From NCBI RefSeq assembly GCF_051967575.1, contig NZ_JBQCJW010000012.1:44220-108219 (forward strand): a DNA stretch of 64,000 bases. The letters are read 5' to 3'. This stretch comes from Solibacillus silvestris_B (GTDB lineage Bacteria > Bacillota > Bacilli > Bacillales_A > Planococcaceae). The notes under the pieces are model-generated. The model was not told the DNA's origin, did not search any database, and saw only the letters and a program-made list of their open reading frames with translations. Positions within the stretch are counted from its first letter, which is position 1, and each line of letters begins with the position of its first letter. Shown here piece after piece: positions 50,796 to 59,974 of this stretch. The position numbers and the translations under genes are program-made.

Positions 50796-53204
50796 CTAAT
50801 TACCGTTTTCATTTGATTGTTCGTTATTTTCTTTCGTTTGTCGCTCTTCAGATTCGGATGTTGCGGCTTGCTGCTTTTCCGTAATAGCTGCTTGCTCGAT
50901 AGTTGGCGCTTGTTCCACCGCTTTTTCAGCCATTGTTTCATCAACAATCGGCTTTTCGACAGAAGCTTCTCCAGAGGGGTTTCCTTCCTCTTTTGCCACC
51001 GCTTTTTGCTGCACATCTTCATTTGATGCTTCCACTGGAGCCACAGCAGATTGTTCAGCGATTTCTTCTGCTTGCTCTTGCGGTACTTGCGCTTTTTCCG
51101 GTGTGCCGAATACTGCCCGCTCCAAAATTTCCGCAATATCGAATGTGCCTACTGTCTCCTCTACCTCTTTTGCCTTCGTACCGTCCGAAAGCATTGTCAG
51201 GCAGTATGGACAGCCGGAAGAAATAACAGAAGCCTGTGTAGCCAATGCCTGTTCTGTACGTGCTACGTTAATGCGGTTTCCGACATGTTCTTCCATCCAC
51301 ATTAAGCCGCCGCCAGCACCACAGCACATACCGTCTTCACGATTACGCGCCATTTCAACAAGCTTTACACCTGCTATGCCCTTTAAAATTTCACGCGGCG
51401 GATCATACACATCATTGTAACGGCCTAAATAACATGAATCATGGAATACAATCGTTTCATCAACACGGTAATCCATCGTTAAGCGGCCTTCTTGAATTAA
51501 ATCGTATAAAAGCTCTGTATGGTGAAGCACTTCACCTTTCCAGCCGAAATCCTGATATTCATTTTTGAAAATATTGTATGCGTGCGGATCAATCGTTACA
51601 ATTTTCGTCACGCCATTTTTCTCAAACTCATCAATGTTGGCTGTTGCAAGCTCCTGGAACAGGAATTCATTACCTAAACGGCGCGGTGTATCACCTGAGT
51701 TCTTTTCTTTATTACCTAAAATGGCAAAATTCACGCCAGCTTTGTTCATTAATTTAGCGAATGCCAATGCAATTTTTTGTGAACGGTTATCAAATGAACC
51801 CATTGAACCTACCCAGAATAAATATTCCATTTCTACGCCCGATTTTTTCAGCTCTTTCACTGTTGGAACATAAACAGTATCGTCCAGCTCTCTCCAGTTT
51901 TCTTTTTCTTTACGGTTTAAGCCCCATGGATTCCCTTGTCGTTCGATATTTGTCATCGCGCGCTGTGCATCAGGGTTTACTTTTCCTTCTGTCATCGTTA
52001 AATAACGACGTAAATCAATAATTTTATCAACATGCTCATTCATTACCGGACATTGATCTTCACAGTTGCGGCATGTTGTACAAGCCCAGATTTCTTCTTC
52101 TGTAATGACATCGCCGATTAATGACGGGCTGTAAATGTTTTCGATTACTGCACCTTCAGCACCGGCAGCCATTGCCAATTGGTTCCCCTGTGTATTATTG
52201 AAGAACGAGAATGGTACCCAAGGCTTTTTCTTTAATTCAACAGCACCTGTAAATGTTAGATGGTCACGTAATTTAACAATCAAGTCCATCGGTGACAGCA
52301 TTTTCCCTGTCCCTGTAGCAGGACACATATTCGTACAGCGGCCACATTCCACGCAAGAATATAAATCGAGCATTTGCTTTTGTGTGAAATCATGAATTTT
52401 CCCTACTCCAAGCGGCGGCATGCTTTCTTCATCTTCCGCTTCTTCGAGTGCCTCAAAATCGATCGGACGCAATGTACCAATACGGTCTTGTCGGTTAAAG
52501 TATACGTTGAAGATCGACGTAATCAAATGGAAGTGCTTGCCTTGCGGGATATATACAAGGAATGCCAATAGCGCCAACAGATGTGCCCACCACATAATGA
52601 AGAACATCGCCGCAGCAACAGTCGGATCCATCCACTGGAAAATCCAAGCAATACCTGATGCAACTGGTTCAGAGCCTGCCAAGCCATGTTCATGCCATAT
52701 TAAATAAAAGCCGTTTCCGAATAATGTGGCAAACATTAAAATTGCCAAAAACATATAAACTAAACCATTTTTAAACCCTTGCTTCAAACGGGCAAGCTTC
52801 TCCATATAACGACGGTAAAATGCGACCGCAACCGCGATTAAAATCGTTAATACGACAAGCTCCTGCGTAAATGTAAACACCGGGTACAAGCCACCAAGCG
52901 GAATATGCGAACCTGGCGCCAGCCCTTTCCAAATCAGATCAATTGCGCCAAGCTGCACCATTAAAAAACCGTAGAAAAATAGAACGTGTACAAGTCCCAT
53001 CTTCTTGTCTTTCAACAATTTTGACTGGCCGAATACTTTTTCGATAATATCTTCAATACGCTCGGAGATTTTGTGGTTGAACTCCTCTTTCCGACCGAGC
53101 TGAATGTAGTCATAGCGTGTTTTCAATAAGTATGCAAATAATCCAAGCGCATACAATAACACAGCGATGAAAGCAATCCAGTTAATAATTAAAAATGTAT
53201 TCAT
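50796..53204 (-). CDS. fadF: FadF-like membrane iron-sulfur oxidoreductase
   Basis: This 802-residue protein has about five N-terminal membrane helices (1-240, NarI-like). Two 4Fe-4S ferredoxin motifs follow (CVECGRCTNMCP near 285 and CTTCRNCEDQCP near 378), then two CCG-type domains with HDSCYLGRYND, CCGAGGGLMWMEEH and SGCPYCLTML. This matches B. subtilis FadF (YwjF), thought to pass electrons from fatty-acid oxidation flavoproteins to the membrane quinone pool. The last hundred or so residues are a low-complexity Glu/Ala/Gln tail not expected in the family. GGGGGG precedes the ATG. A FadR-like palindrome lies 100 bases upstream. Confidence 0.9.
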   Translation of the reverse strand: MNTFLIINWIAFIAVLLYALGLFAYLLKTRYDYIQLGRKEEFNHKISERIEDIIEKVFGQSKLLKDKKMGLVHVLFFYGFLMVQLGAIDLIWKGLAPGSHIPLGGLYPVFTFTQELVVLTILIAVAVAFYRRYMEKLARLKQGFKNGLVYMFLAILMFATLFGNGFYLIWHEHGLAGSEPVASGIAWIFQWMDPTVAAAMFFIMWWAHLLALLAFLVYIPQGKHFHLITSIFNVYFNRQDRIGTLRPIDFEALEEAEDEESMPPLGVGKIHDFTQKQMLDLYSCVECGRCTNMCPATGTGKMLSPMDLIVKLRDHLTFTGAVELKKKPWVPFSFFNNTQGNQLAMAAGAEGAVIENIYSPSLIGDVITEEEIWACTTCRNCEDQCPVMNEHVDKIIDLRRYLTMTEGKVNPDAQRAMTNIERQGNPWGLNRKEKENWRELDDTVYVPTVKELKKSGVEMEYLFWVGSMGSFDNRSQKIALAFAKLMNKAGVNFAILGNKEKNSGDTPRRLGNEFLFQELATANIDEFEKNGVTKIVTIDPHAYNIFKNEYQDFGWKGEVLHHTELLYDLIQEGRLTMDYRVDETIVFHDSCYLGRYNDVYDPPREILKGIAGVKLVEMARNREDGMCCGAGGGLMWMEEHVGNRINVARTEQALATQASVISSGCPYCLTMLSDGTKAKEVEETVGTFDIAEILERAVFGTPEKAQVPQEQAEEIAEQSAVAPVEASNEDVQQKAVAKEEGNPSGEASVEKPIVDETMAEKAVEQAPTIEQAAITEKQQAATSESEERQTKENNEQSNENGN

Positions 53205-53306
53205 ACTTTTCCCCCCCTAGAATGCTAACTTGCCAAACCCCTTTGTCTCTCATATCCATTTCGACAAATTATATTTCCATATCAATCTATAAATTCATTG
53301 TAGTTA

Positions 53307-53320
53307 TGAATGAGCATTCA
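53307..53320. promoter_or_regulatory. fadF: candidate FadR-like operator upstream of fadF
   Basis: TGAATG-AG-CATTCA is a perfect six-base palindrome with a two-base centre, close to the B. subtilis FadR half-site TGAATGA. It lies about 100 bases before the fadF start codon. Confidence 0.6.
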
Positions 53321-53366
53321 GTCAACAGATTTTGTCGTTAATTCTGAAAATTTAATCAAACGATAA

Positions 53367-53405
53367 AAAATGCCAGCTAGACGATTTTTCCGTCTAAGCT
53401 AGCAT
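53367..53405 (-). terminator. terminator of the cobalamin gene unit
   Basis: Stem ATGCTAGCTTAGACGG with CGTCTAGCTGGCAT (small mismatches) is followed on the minus strand by TTTTTTATCG, directly after the adenosyltransferase stop. Confidence 0.85.
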
Positions 53406-53412
53406 TTTCCGT

Positions 53413-53973
53413 TCATTTAAATACATCGCCGCTGCGTATATATTCAACATCCTGAATAGTTAAGCGATAGTTCACGACACGCGCCGCGGCAAATAAATAA
53501 TCCGATAAACGGTTCAAATACTTTTGCACAACTGGCGAAACATCTTCAATTCCCTTCATTAGCGACACGGTTTGACGTTCAGCCCGGCGTGCCACTGTGC
53601 GTGCAATATGAAGGGTAGCGGCAGCTGGTGCGCCCCCCGGCAAGATGAAGCGTTTTAATGGCGGCGCCTCTTCCGATAATAAATCAATCCGGTTTTCCAA
53701 AATGGCAATCGGTTCTTCCGTTAGTTTGTATTGACGATCCTTCATGACATTTGCCAAATCGCCGCCGCCATCAAATAATTCATGTTGAATCGCCGTTAAA
53801 TCGTCAATGACATCCTGAAATTTCGCAGGATCCAATTCTGTAATTGCTTTACCGATAAATGAATTCAGTTCATCAATTGTCCCGTACGCTTCTACGCGCA
53901 GATTGTCTTTATCAACACGTCCTCCAATAATGCTCGTTTTCCCTTTATCGCCTTGCTTTGTATATAATTTCAT
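53413..53973 (-). CDS. PduO-type cob(I)alamin adenosyltransferase
   Basis: This 186-residue trimeric enzyme transfers adenosyl from ATP to cob(I)alamin, making the coenzyme used by IcmF. The N-terminal ATP-binding motif TKQGDKGKTSIIGG (5-18), YGTIDELNSFIG, GGDLA, and the C-terminal RTVARRAERQ and YLNRLSDYLFAAAR motifs are all present. It corresponds to YvqK of B. subtilis, which also lies next to yvrABC. GGGTG is seven bases before ATG 53973. A 300-base gap separates it from btuD. Confidence 0.95.
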   Translation of the reverse strand: MKLYTKQGDKGKTSIIGGRVDKDNLRVEAYGTIDELNSFIGKAITELDPAKFQDVIDDLTAIQHELFDGGGDLANVMKDRQYKLTEEPIAILENRIDLLSEEAPPLKRFILPGGAPAAATLHIARTVARRAERQTVSLMKGIEDVSPVVQKYLNRLSDYLFAAARVVNYRLTIQDVEYIRSGDVFK

Positions 53974-54281
53974 CAATTGTCACCCTTCCGATTAGCAAAT
54001 AAATTTAAAAGCTAACTATCTGAACCTTTTAATAATATTATTTCTAAGCTTCCTCCAAAATTCCTTTTAGCATTAGTTGTTTTCCATTACGGCAGTTGCT
54101 ATCGAGGCTTTGAAATCTCTTCTTTAAAGCGTTAAGAAATTCCGGTCCATAATTAAGTAACGAGAAAAAGTGAAAATAAGCGGATTTTCTCCTTCTATTC
54201 ATCCTAGCTGGCTCTTAACGATTTGAAATTAATGTGAGGAAAAAATAACGCTCTCCCCATTTTTCTAGAAAGTTCCAACCT
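53974..54281. other. intergenic region with one stray hairpin unit
   Basis: A single degenerate unit of the palindrome family (AAATAAGCGGA, loop, then TCCTTCTATT) lies at 54174-54199. No gene is seen; the gap may hold a promoter for the adenosyltransferase gene. Confidence 0.45.
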
Positions 54282-55748
54282 TTATAAATTATTACACTGT
54301 TTATATTTATTTATTGCCGATATTGTAACTTCAAAAACGGCCCGTCCGATTAGTTTTCCTATTTCCGTAATCGGGCCAGCGTAAGGCATTTCTTCGCCTT
54401 GTTGTGTTGAGGCGATTAGCAGACTGTCGGTTGCGGTGCTTGTTGCTGTTGTGTTCGTCAATGGATCTTTAATTTGCTTGTCCGCCAATGCTTTCGTCTT
54501 TGCTTCCGTCGCAGTAATCATCGCTTGGATAAATGCCTCGTCTGTTAGCTTTCCGTTGATGATGACCCATGTATTGATTGTGCCGATATGCGGCTCGTCT
54601 TCCCGCAAATATGTTTTTGTGACGTCGACGCTATTTCCCACTCCCGCAGTTACCATGACGATGATTTCCACATTGTTTTTCGCAAAATGCTGAATTGCGG
54701 CGTATTTTGTTTCGACAGCTGTCAGCATGACGACTGTATTTGTCGGCGAAAACTCGTTTTGCAGCAAAAATTGCCGAGTCTCCTCTTTTACATGATGAAT
54801 ATCGTATTCAGGAGCAATGGCTCGATTTAAAAAAGTATCATACCAGCCGATTCCTGCATTATGCACTGCTGAGGAAATCACTTTTAACGGTGCTTGTGCC
54901 CGGTATTCGACATAGTCTTTCGTGATAGAGAAATCGTCGATGCGGATTGACGGGTTTTTCCTGTCCATTTTATTTGCCGGCAGCATCGTAATTTGCGGCT
55001 TTGGTAGCTCGGGGTGTGGATATGTCGCGATACGCGCTTGGTAAACATCCGCAATTTGCTCTTGCATAATGACTTCATGCGGCTCACCGAAAGCACGCAT
55101 TTCACCATCTTCCAATAGCAGCAGCTCATCACAATAAAGCGATGCCAAATTAATATCATGAAAAATCGACACAACCGTCAGCCCGTGAAACTCGACTTGC
55201 ATGCGGATCATATCCAAAATTTGTTTTTGATGGGCGATATCCAAATGGTTTGTCGGTTCATCCAAAAGGAGCAACTCCGAATTTTGGGCAAGTGCTTGTG
55301 CGATAAATACCCGCTGCTGCTCACCTCCAGATAAAAACTCCAAATATTGATTTTTATAATGGGAAACTCCTGTACTTTCCATCGCCTGCTGCACCATTTT
55401 TTCGTCTTCCACTGTCCACGATGAAAAAAAGCCGCTTTGGTGAGGATACCGTCCCAACGATACTGCATCATACACACTATTCGTAAAAGCGCTCGCATTT
55501 AATTGGGGAAGAACAGCCATTTTCTTTGCCAATTGTTTGACGTCATAGCTTTTAATCGGCCGCTCTTCAATGAATATTTCTCCGGATATCGGCTTCAATA
55601 CACCGCTGATCATTTTTAACAATGTCGATTTTCCGCTGCCATTCGGACCGAGAATCCCGAGAATTCTACCTTTTTCCACGTGAAACGTCATATTTTTTAT
55701 GATACTTTTCCCGTCATAGCCACCCGTCAATTCGTTTACTTTTAGCAT
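54282..55748 (-). CDS. cobalamin ABC transporter ATPase fused to CbiZ amidohydrolase
   Basis: This 488-residue protein joins two functions. Residues 1-255 are a BtuD-type ABC ATPase: Walker A GPNGSGKST (34-42), signature LSGGEQQR and Walker B LLLLDEPTNHLD. Residues about 270-485 are a CbiZ domain (adenosylcobinamide amidohydrolase), with HNAGIGWYDTFLNR and TAGVGNSVDV, which salvages cobinamides by cutting off the aminopropanol side chain. The same fusion is YvrA in B. subtilis. The ATG shares one base with the btuC stop (TAATG), showing translational coupling. Confidence 0.92.
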   Translation of the reverse strand: MLKVNELTGGYDGKSIIKNMTFHVEKGRILGILGPNGSGKSTLLKMISGVLKPISGEIFIEERPIKSYDVKQLAKKMAVLPQLNASAFTNSVYDAVSLGRYPHQSGFFSSWTVEDEKMVQQAMESTGVSHYKNQYLEFLSGGEQQRVFIAQALAQNSELLLLDEPTNHLDIAHQKQILDMIRMQVEFHGLTVVSIFHDINLASLYCDELLLLEDGEMRAFGEPHEVIMQEQIADVYQARIATYPHPELPKPQITMLPANKMDRKNPSIRIDDFSITKDYVEYRAQAPLKVISSAVHNAGIGWYDTFLNRAIAPEYDIHHVKEETRQFLLQNEFSPTNTVVMLTAVETKYAAIQHFAKNNVEIIVMVTAGVGNSVDVTKTYLREDEPHIGTINTWVIINGKLTDEAFIQAMITATEAKTKALADKQIKDPLTNTTATSTATDSLLIASTQQGEEMPYAGPITEIGKLIGRAVFEVTISAINKYKQCNNL

Positions 55749-56746
55749 TATGCGACAACCTTTCTACGTTGCTTGAAGAAAATATAAGCAAATACTGGCG
55801 CTCCGATAAATGATGTAATAACACCGATCGGCAGCTCTACAGGTGCGATTATTGTCCGTGATACGAGGTCGCAAATGACTAGCAGGCTTGCACCGTTTAA
55901 AAAGGATAATGTCAGTAAATGTCGATGGTCGGCTCCGATAAGTAGGCGAATCATATGCGGAACGACTAAACCGACAAAGCCTATCGTCCCCGATACGGCA
56001 ACAGCTGCACCTGTTAAAATCGAGCCACCCGCTAAAATCATATATTTGCTGCACTTTACATTAACACCTAAATATTGGGCACGCTCTTCGCCATAAATCA
56101 TTGCGTTCAGCTCACGACGCTTTAACCATATAATCCCCGTGCCAATCACCATAAACGGCAAGATCATGTTGACATATGACCAGCCGCGCATCGATACACT
56201 TCCAAGCAGCCAGCCGATTATTTGTCTAAGCTCCTCACCTGTCAGTGCTACCATTAATGAAATGCAGGATCCTAAAAACGAGCTGAAAATAATGCCCGTC
56301 AATATTAATGTTTCCATTTTCATCGAACGGTCTACAAGCCGTGCGAACGTTAATACAATCACCATCGTACATGCGGCACCTGCCATACTGAATATTGGCA
56401 GTGTAAAAACACCGAGCATCGGAATGGAAATACCTAAAAAAATTGTCGAAACCGCTCCGACTGATGCACCAGATGAAATCCCCAATGTGTATGGATCGGC
56501 CAATGGATTTTTCAATAATCCTTGGAATGCCGCACCCGCAATCGCCAATGATGCCCCGACGATTGCAGCCAAAATAACGCGAGGCATGCGGATTTTCCAT
56601 AATATACTGTACGCTACCGGGTTTGTCGCCCCATCCCACAATGTTGAAATCGGAATATCGACAGTTCCAAACGATATTCCAATCCACATGCTGCAAAGAA
56701 GTAAAGCAAGGGAGACGACATAAGCGAACGTATACTTATTACTCAT
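55748..56746 (-). CDS. btuC: cobalamin ABC transporter permease BtuC
   Basis: This 332-residue permease of the FecCD family has about nine or ten membrane helices and typical motifs: RMPRVILAAIVGASLAIAGA, NPLADPYTLGISSGASVGAV, and GFVGLVVPHMIRLLIGADHR near 250-270, the loop that contacts the ATPase. ATG 56746 follows GAGG and overlaps the btuF stop; an earlier GTG at 56773 has no site. It moves corrinoid received from BtuF into the cell. Confidence 0.93.
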   Translation of the reverse strand: MSNKYTFAYVVSLALLLCSMWIGISFGTVDIPISTLWDGATNPVAYSILWKIRMPRVILAAIVGASLAIAGAAFQGLLKNPLADPYTLGISSGASVGAVSTIFLGISIPMLGVFTLPIFSMAGAACTMVIVLTFARLVDRSMKMETLILTGIIFSSFLGSCISLMVALTGEELRQIIGWLLGSVSMRGWSYVNMILPFMVIGTGIIWLKRRELNAMIYGEERAQYLGVNVKCSKYMILAGGSILTGAAVAVSGTIGFVGLVVPHMIRLLIGADHRHLLTLSFLNGASLLVICDLVSRTIIAPVELPIGVITSFIGAPVFAYIFFKQRRKVVA

Positions 56747-57701
56747 TAAATACCTCAGGATAAATGGCTTCACCTAATGATTTGATACCTTCCACAATAC
56801 GTGGGCCTTGCCGGCTCGTCGTATCTCCATCCACAAGCTTAATATTTCCGTTTTTAACCGCATCCATTTCAGCATAGGCCCCGTTTTTTTCGATTGCATC
56901 CAAGTCGCTTTCGTACGTCACTAATATCGCATCTGGATTGCTATTGACGAATTGCTCTGCGCTATACATCGGCCAGCCAAGTTCCGGCACTGCGTTTTCT
57001 ACATTTAATGTTTCCAGCATTTCATCGATGAATGTATCTTGCCCTACCGCATATAACTCCGGCTCTGTCCCGACAACGACGAATACGGATTTTTCTTCTA
57101 AATCAGCAACTTTCACTTCAATGTCCTGAATTCCTTTTTGGATGGACGCAATCATTTCTGCCGCTTCCGGTATTTTCCCAGTCAATTCACCAATTTGTTC
57201 AATAGTGGCATATGTTTCTTCAAATGTTAAAGCATCCTTTACGACAAACACCGGTATTCCAACTGCTTCAAGCTGGGCAATGCCTTCTTCATTAAAATTA
57301 TAAAGTCCTGATTCATGCGCTACTACCAAGTCCGGCTGCAATGCAATCAGCTGCTCCAAGTTAAATTCCATCCCGCCGACTTTTTCTTTTGTCAATGCTT
57401 CTTCAGGGAAATTATCATTGTCCGAAACACCAATAATTTCCTCATTCAAGCCTAATCCAAATAAAATTTCCGTATTGGAAGGAATGAGTGAAATGATGCG
57501 TTCCGGCGCTTTTTCCAATGTGACTTCTTTATTCAAAGCATCTGTTAAAGTAACGGGAAACTGTGCTTGCTCCCCCGTCGTTTCAGATGATTGCTGTGCT
57601 GTATTTTCTTTTTCCGCCGTATTCTTTTCGCCCTCCCCACATGCTGTAAGCGCAATTAGTGAGAGGATTCCCACCGTAGAAAGTCGTCTCCATTTTTTCA
57701 T
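56739..57701 (-). CDS. btuF: cobalamin-binding lipoprotein BtuF
   Basis: This 320-residue class III solute-binding protein has a lipoprotein signal with lipobox LTAC (Cys about 21). The two-lobe fold contains APERIISLIPSNTEILFGLG (about 64-83), VGGMEFNLEQLIALQPDLVVAHESG and a C-terminal lobe ending in GDTTSRQGPRIVEGIKSLGEAI. It captures corrinoids at the outer face of the membrane. It is the first gene after the B12 riboswitch, and AGGAGG precedes the ATG. B. subtilis YvrC is the counterpart. Confidence 0.93.
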   Translation of the reverse strand: MKKWRRLSTVGILSLIALTACGEGEKNTAEKENTAQQSSETTGEQAQFPVTLTDALNKEVTLEKAPERIISLIPSNTEILFGLGLNEEIIGVSDNDNFPEEALTKEKVGGMEFNLEQLIALQPDLVVAHESGLYNFNEEGIAQLEAVGIPVFVVKDALTFEETYATIEQIGELTGKIPEAAEMIASIQKGIQDIEVKVADLEEKSVFVVVGTEPELYAVGQDTFIDEMLETLNVENAVPELGWPMYSAEQFVNSNPDAILVTYESDLDAIEKNGAYAEMDAVKNGNIKLVDGDTTSRQGPRIVEGIKSLGEAIYPEVFNE

Positions 57702-58000
57702 ATGTAATTCCTCCTGAATTTGTTTTTGTTATTTAATAATAGTGCGGCTGCGATAGTAGGTGAATGCGCTTTTATAAGCATAAAGGTGCTGATTCTCCAC
57801 GATTTTCCTTGATAGAGCAATATAAAATGGAAATCCTTTAATTAAAGCGTGAGTAATCTTTTACTTTTGCTCTTGTTCAAGGAGTACGGCAAGCTTGGTG
57901 AGAGGATTTGCCGCTTTTCCATCTTTTAAGGAAACTCTCTTGCACTTGGAAGTTTATTAGCCATTCTTCCCGGGATACTGACCACTCCGCAAACACCAAA

Positions 58001-58031
58001 AATAAAAAGCCTCCTACTATTGAGGAAGCTT
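58001..58031 (-). terminator. expression-platform terminator of the B12 riboswitch
   Basis: Stem AAGCTTCCT/AGGAGGCTT (one G-T pair) with loop CAATAGT is followed on the minus strand by TTTTTA. It lies about 75 bases after the aptamer and 300 before btuF, so coenzyme binding probably favours early termination. Confidence 0.8.
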
Positions 58032-58105
58032 CATAAAAGCAAATAAATTCATACAACGAAAAATTTATTCACCACATCCTATCCGCGTAGACATTAACTG
58101 GTATG

Positions 58106-58269
58106 ATAAAGGCAGGTCTCCTGGCTTATGCGTCAACATTTGTGAGCGCCTTCCCGAAAAATTCAGTGGCTTACTGCTCCAAACTAGCAATTACAGTGGC
58201 GGGACCGCATCGGAATTGAACCGATTTCCCTTTTACTTCTTACTCTATGAATGAGTGAAGAACCTTTAT
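58106..58269 (-). promoter_or_regulatory. cobalamin riboswitch aptamer
   Basis: On the minus strand the hallmark sequences appear in order: GCCACTGTAA, GGGAAGGCGC, and the B12 box AGCCAGGAGACCTGCC. P1 closes with ATAAAGG (58269-58263) paired to CCTTTAT (58112-58106). A TATAAT box at 58300-58295 sits just upstream. It controls btuF-btuC-btuD and possibly the adenosyltransferase gene. Confidence 0.95.
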
Positions 58270-58483
58270 AGCACTTATTAATTTGAATGTCTTTATTATA
58301 GCGGAAATTTGGGGAATTGCATGCAAATTCGCCAAAGTTTCAGATAACTCGCCGCTATCTATGAAATTATTGCCGATTGTGCCCGAATAAACCCGGTGTC
58401 AATTAGCTGACCCTAAAGGCTGTTTAACTCATCATTCCATCGTTAATATTTCTTAACGATAGATCAATTCTTTCTGAAATCCA

Positions 58484-59239
58484 TTAAATATGAAATGTAT
58501 AGTCATCCGGAAGAACACGTCGGAGGAATTGCTTTGTGCGGTCTTCTTTTGGCTGCACGAAAATTTCATGTGGTGAGCCTTCTTCAACAACGTTTCCGCC
58601 GTCCATGAAAATCACACGATTCGCCACATCACGCGCAAATGACATTTCATGTGTAACGACAAGCATTGTTGTTCCTTCTTTCGCGATATCCTTCATTACG
58701 CCAAGCACTTCCCCGACAAGCTCAGGATCCAGTGCAGATGTCGGCTCATCAAATAAAATAATGTCCGGATTTAAGGCGACCGCCCGTGCAATGCCGACAC
58801 GCTGTTGCTGACCGCCGGATAATTGACTTGGATATGAATCGTATTTTGCAGATAAGCCTACTTTATCTAGTGCTTTTCTTGAAATATTATAAGCCGCTTC
58901 TTTTTTCATGCCTCGCCCGATTACTAGCCCTTCCGCTACATTTTCAAGCGCCGTTTTATTATTGAATAAATTATAGTTTTGAAAAACAAATGCTGTTTTT
59001 TTGCGAATGGCTAAAATATCTTTTTTGGATGCCTTATTTAAATTAACGGAAATATTATCGAAGCCCGCTGTCCCTTCATCTGCGCGCTCCAAAAAATTTA
59101 TGCAGCGCAGCAGCGTCGTTTTTCCCGAGCCGCTCGGACCTAAAATAACGACGACATCCCCTTTATCAATCTTTAAATCGACACCTTTTAATATTTCGTT
59201 TTCTCCAAATGTTTTATGCACATTTTTTATTTCGAGCAT
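58484..59239 (-). CDS. polar amino-acid ABC transporter ATP-binding protein
   Basis: This 251-residue ATPase is of the GlnQ/HisP/TcyN class: Walker A GPSGSGKTTLLRCINFLE, Q-loop FVFQNYNLFNNKTALENV, signature LSGGQQQRVGIARAV, Walker B IILFDEPTSALDPELV, and the switch His in VVTHEMSFARDV. It is the last gene of a five-gene unit with two permeases, a binding lipoprotein and a flavoprotein. The substrate is probably a sulfur-containing amino acid, judged from context. Confidence 0.93.
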   Translation of the reverse strand: MLEIKNVHKTFGENEILKGVDLKIDKGDVVVILGPSGSGKTTLLRCINFLERADEGTAGFDNISVNLNKASKKDILAIRKKTAFVFQNYNLFNNKTALENVAEGLVIGRGMKKEAAYNISRKALDKVGLSAKYDSYPSQLSGGQQQRVGIARAVALNPDIILFDEPTSALDPELVGEVLGVMKDIAKEGTTMLVVTHEMSFARDVANRVIFMDGGNVVEEGSPHEIFVQPKEDRTKQFLRRVLPDDYTFHI

Positions 59240-59251
59240 CGCGATTCCTCC

Positions 59252-59962
59252 TTAAACTGTCACCGCTTTATAGCGTCTTAAACGTTTTTCAGACCATTTA
59301 AACAAATATTCAACCGTCATGCAAACGAGTAAATATACGATGAAAATATCAATATATGCCTCTAAATAGTTGTAGCCGAAATTCGCCTCAACTTTAGCCT
59401 TCAGTGTAATTTCCTGCAATGAAATCGCATACCCGAGCGAAGTTGCTTTTATTAAATTAATCGTTGCTGTACAAAGATTTGGCATGGCAGACACTAATGC
59501 TTGTGGAATAATAATACGTCGGTATGCCTGTGCCGTTGTGAGTCCAACCGATTGCGCGGCTTCCAGCTGACCTTTCGGAACCGTTTGTATGGCAGATCGA
59601 AACACTTCAATTAAAATCGCGGCTGTATTGAATGAGAAAATAATAAAGGCATACCATAACGGATTCACATTATAGATGGGATAGTCGATATTGTATTTCT
59701 CAAACAAGCTGCTTAACAGCAATGGGATTGTTGCATAGAGCACAAAAATCTGAATGATGATCGGTGTACCCCGGACAAATGATATGTAGATTTTCGCGAA
59801 AAAGTTAATGACCGGTATTTCGTAAACTCGTGCGAGCGCTAGCAAAAATCCGAGTGGCACGGCAACAAAAAGAGACACAACCGTAACGAGAAGCGCTACT
59901 GGAACACCGCTTAGCGCAATAAAAAATGTATCGAATAAAAATTGCCAGTTGATTAACCCCAT
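59252..59962 (-). CDS. polar amino-acid ABC transporter permease
   Basis: This 236-residue permease has about four or five membrane helices and the His/Glu/Gln-type EAA loop (QLEAAQSVGLTTAQAYRRIIIPQAL, near 130-155). It has the family motif SFVRGTPIIIQIFVLY at about 62-77. It pairs with the neighbouring permease to form the membrane channel. Twelve bases separate the two genes. Confidence 0.92.
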   Translation of the reverse strand: MGLINWQFLFDTFFIALSGVPVALLVTVVSLFVAVPLGFLLALARVYEIPVINFFAKIYISFVRGTPIIIQIFVLYATIPLLLSSLFEKYNIDYPIYNVNPLWYAFIIFSFNTAAILIEVFRSAIQTVPKGQLEAAQSVGLTTAQAYRRIIIPQALVSAMPNLCTATINLIKATSLGYAISLQEITLKAKVEANFGYNYLEAYIDIFIVYLLVCMTVEYLFKWSEKRLRRYKAVTV

Positions 59963-59974
59963 AGTAAGCTCCTC

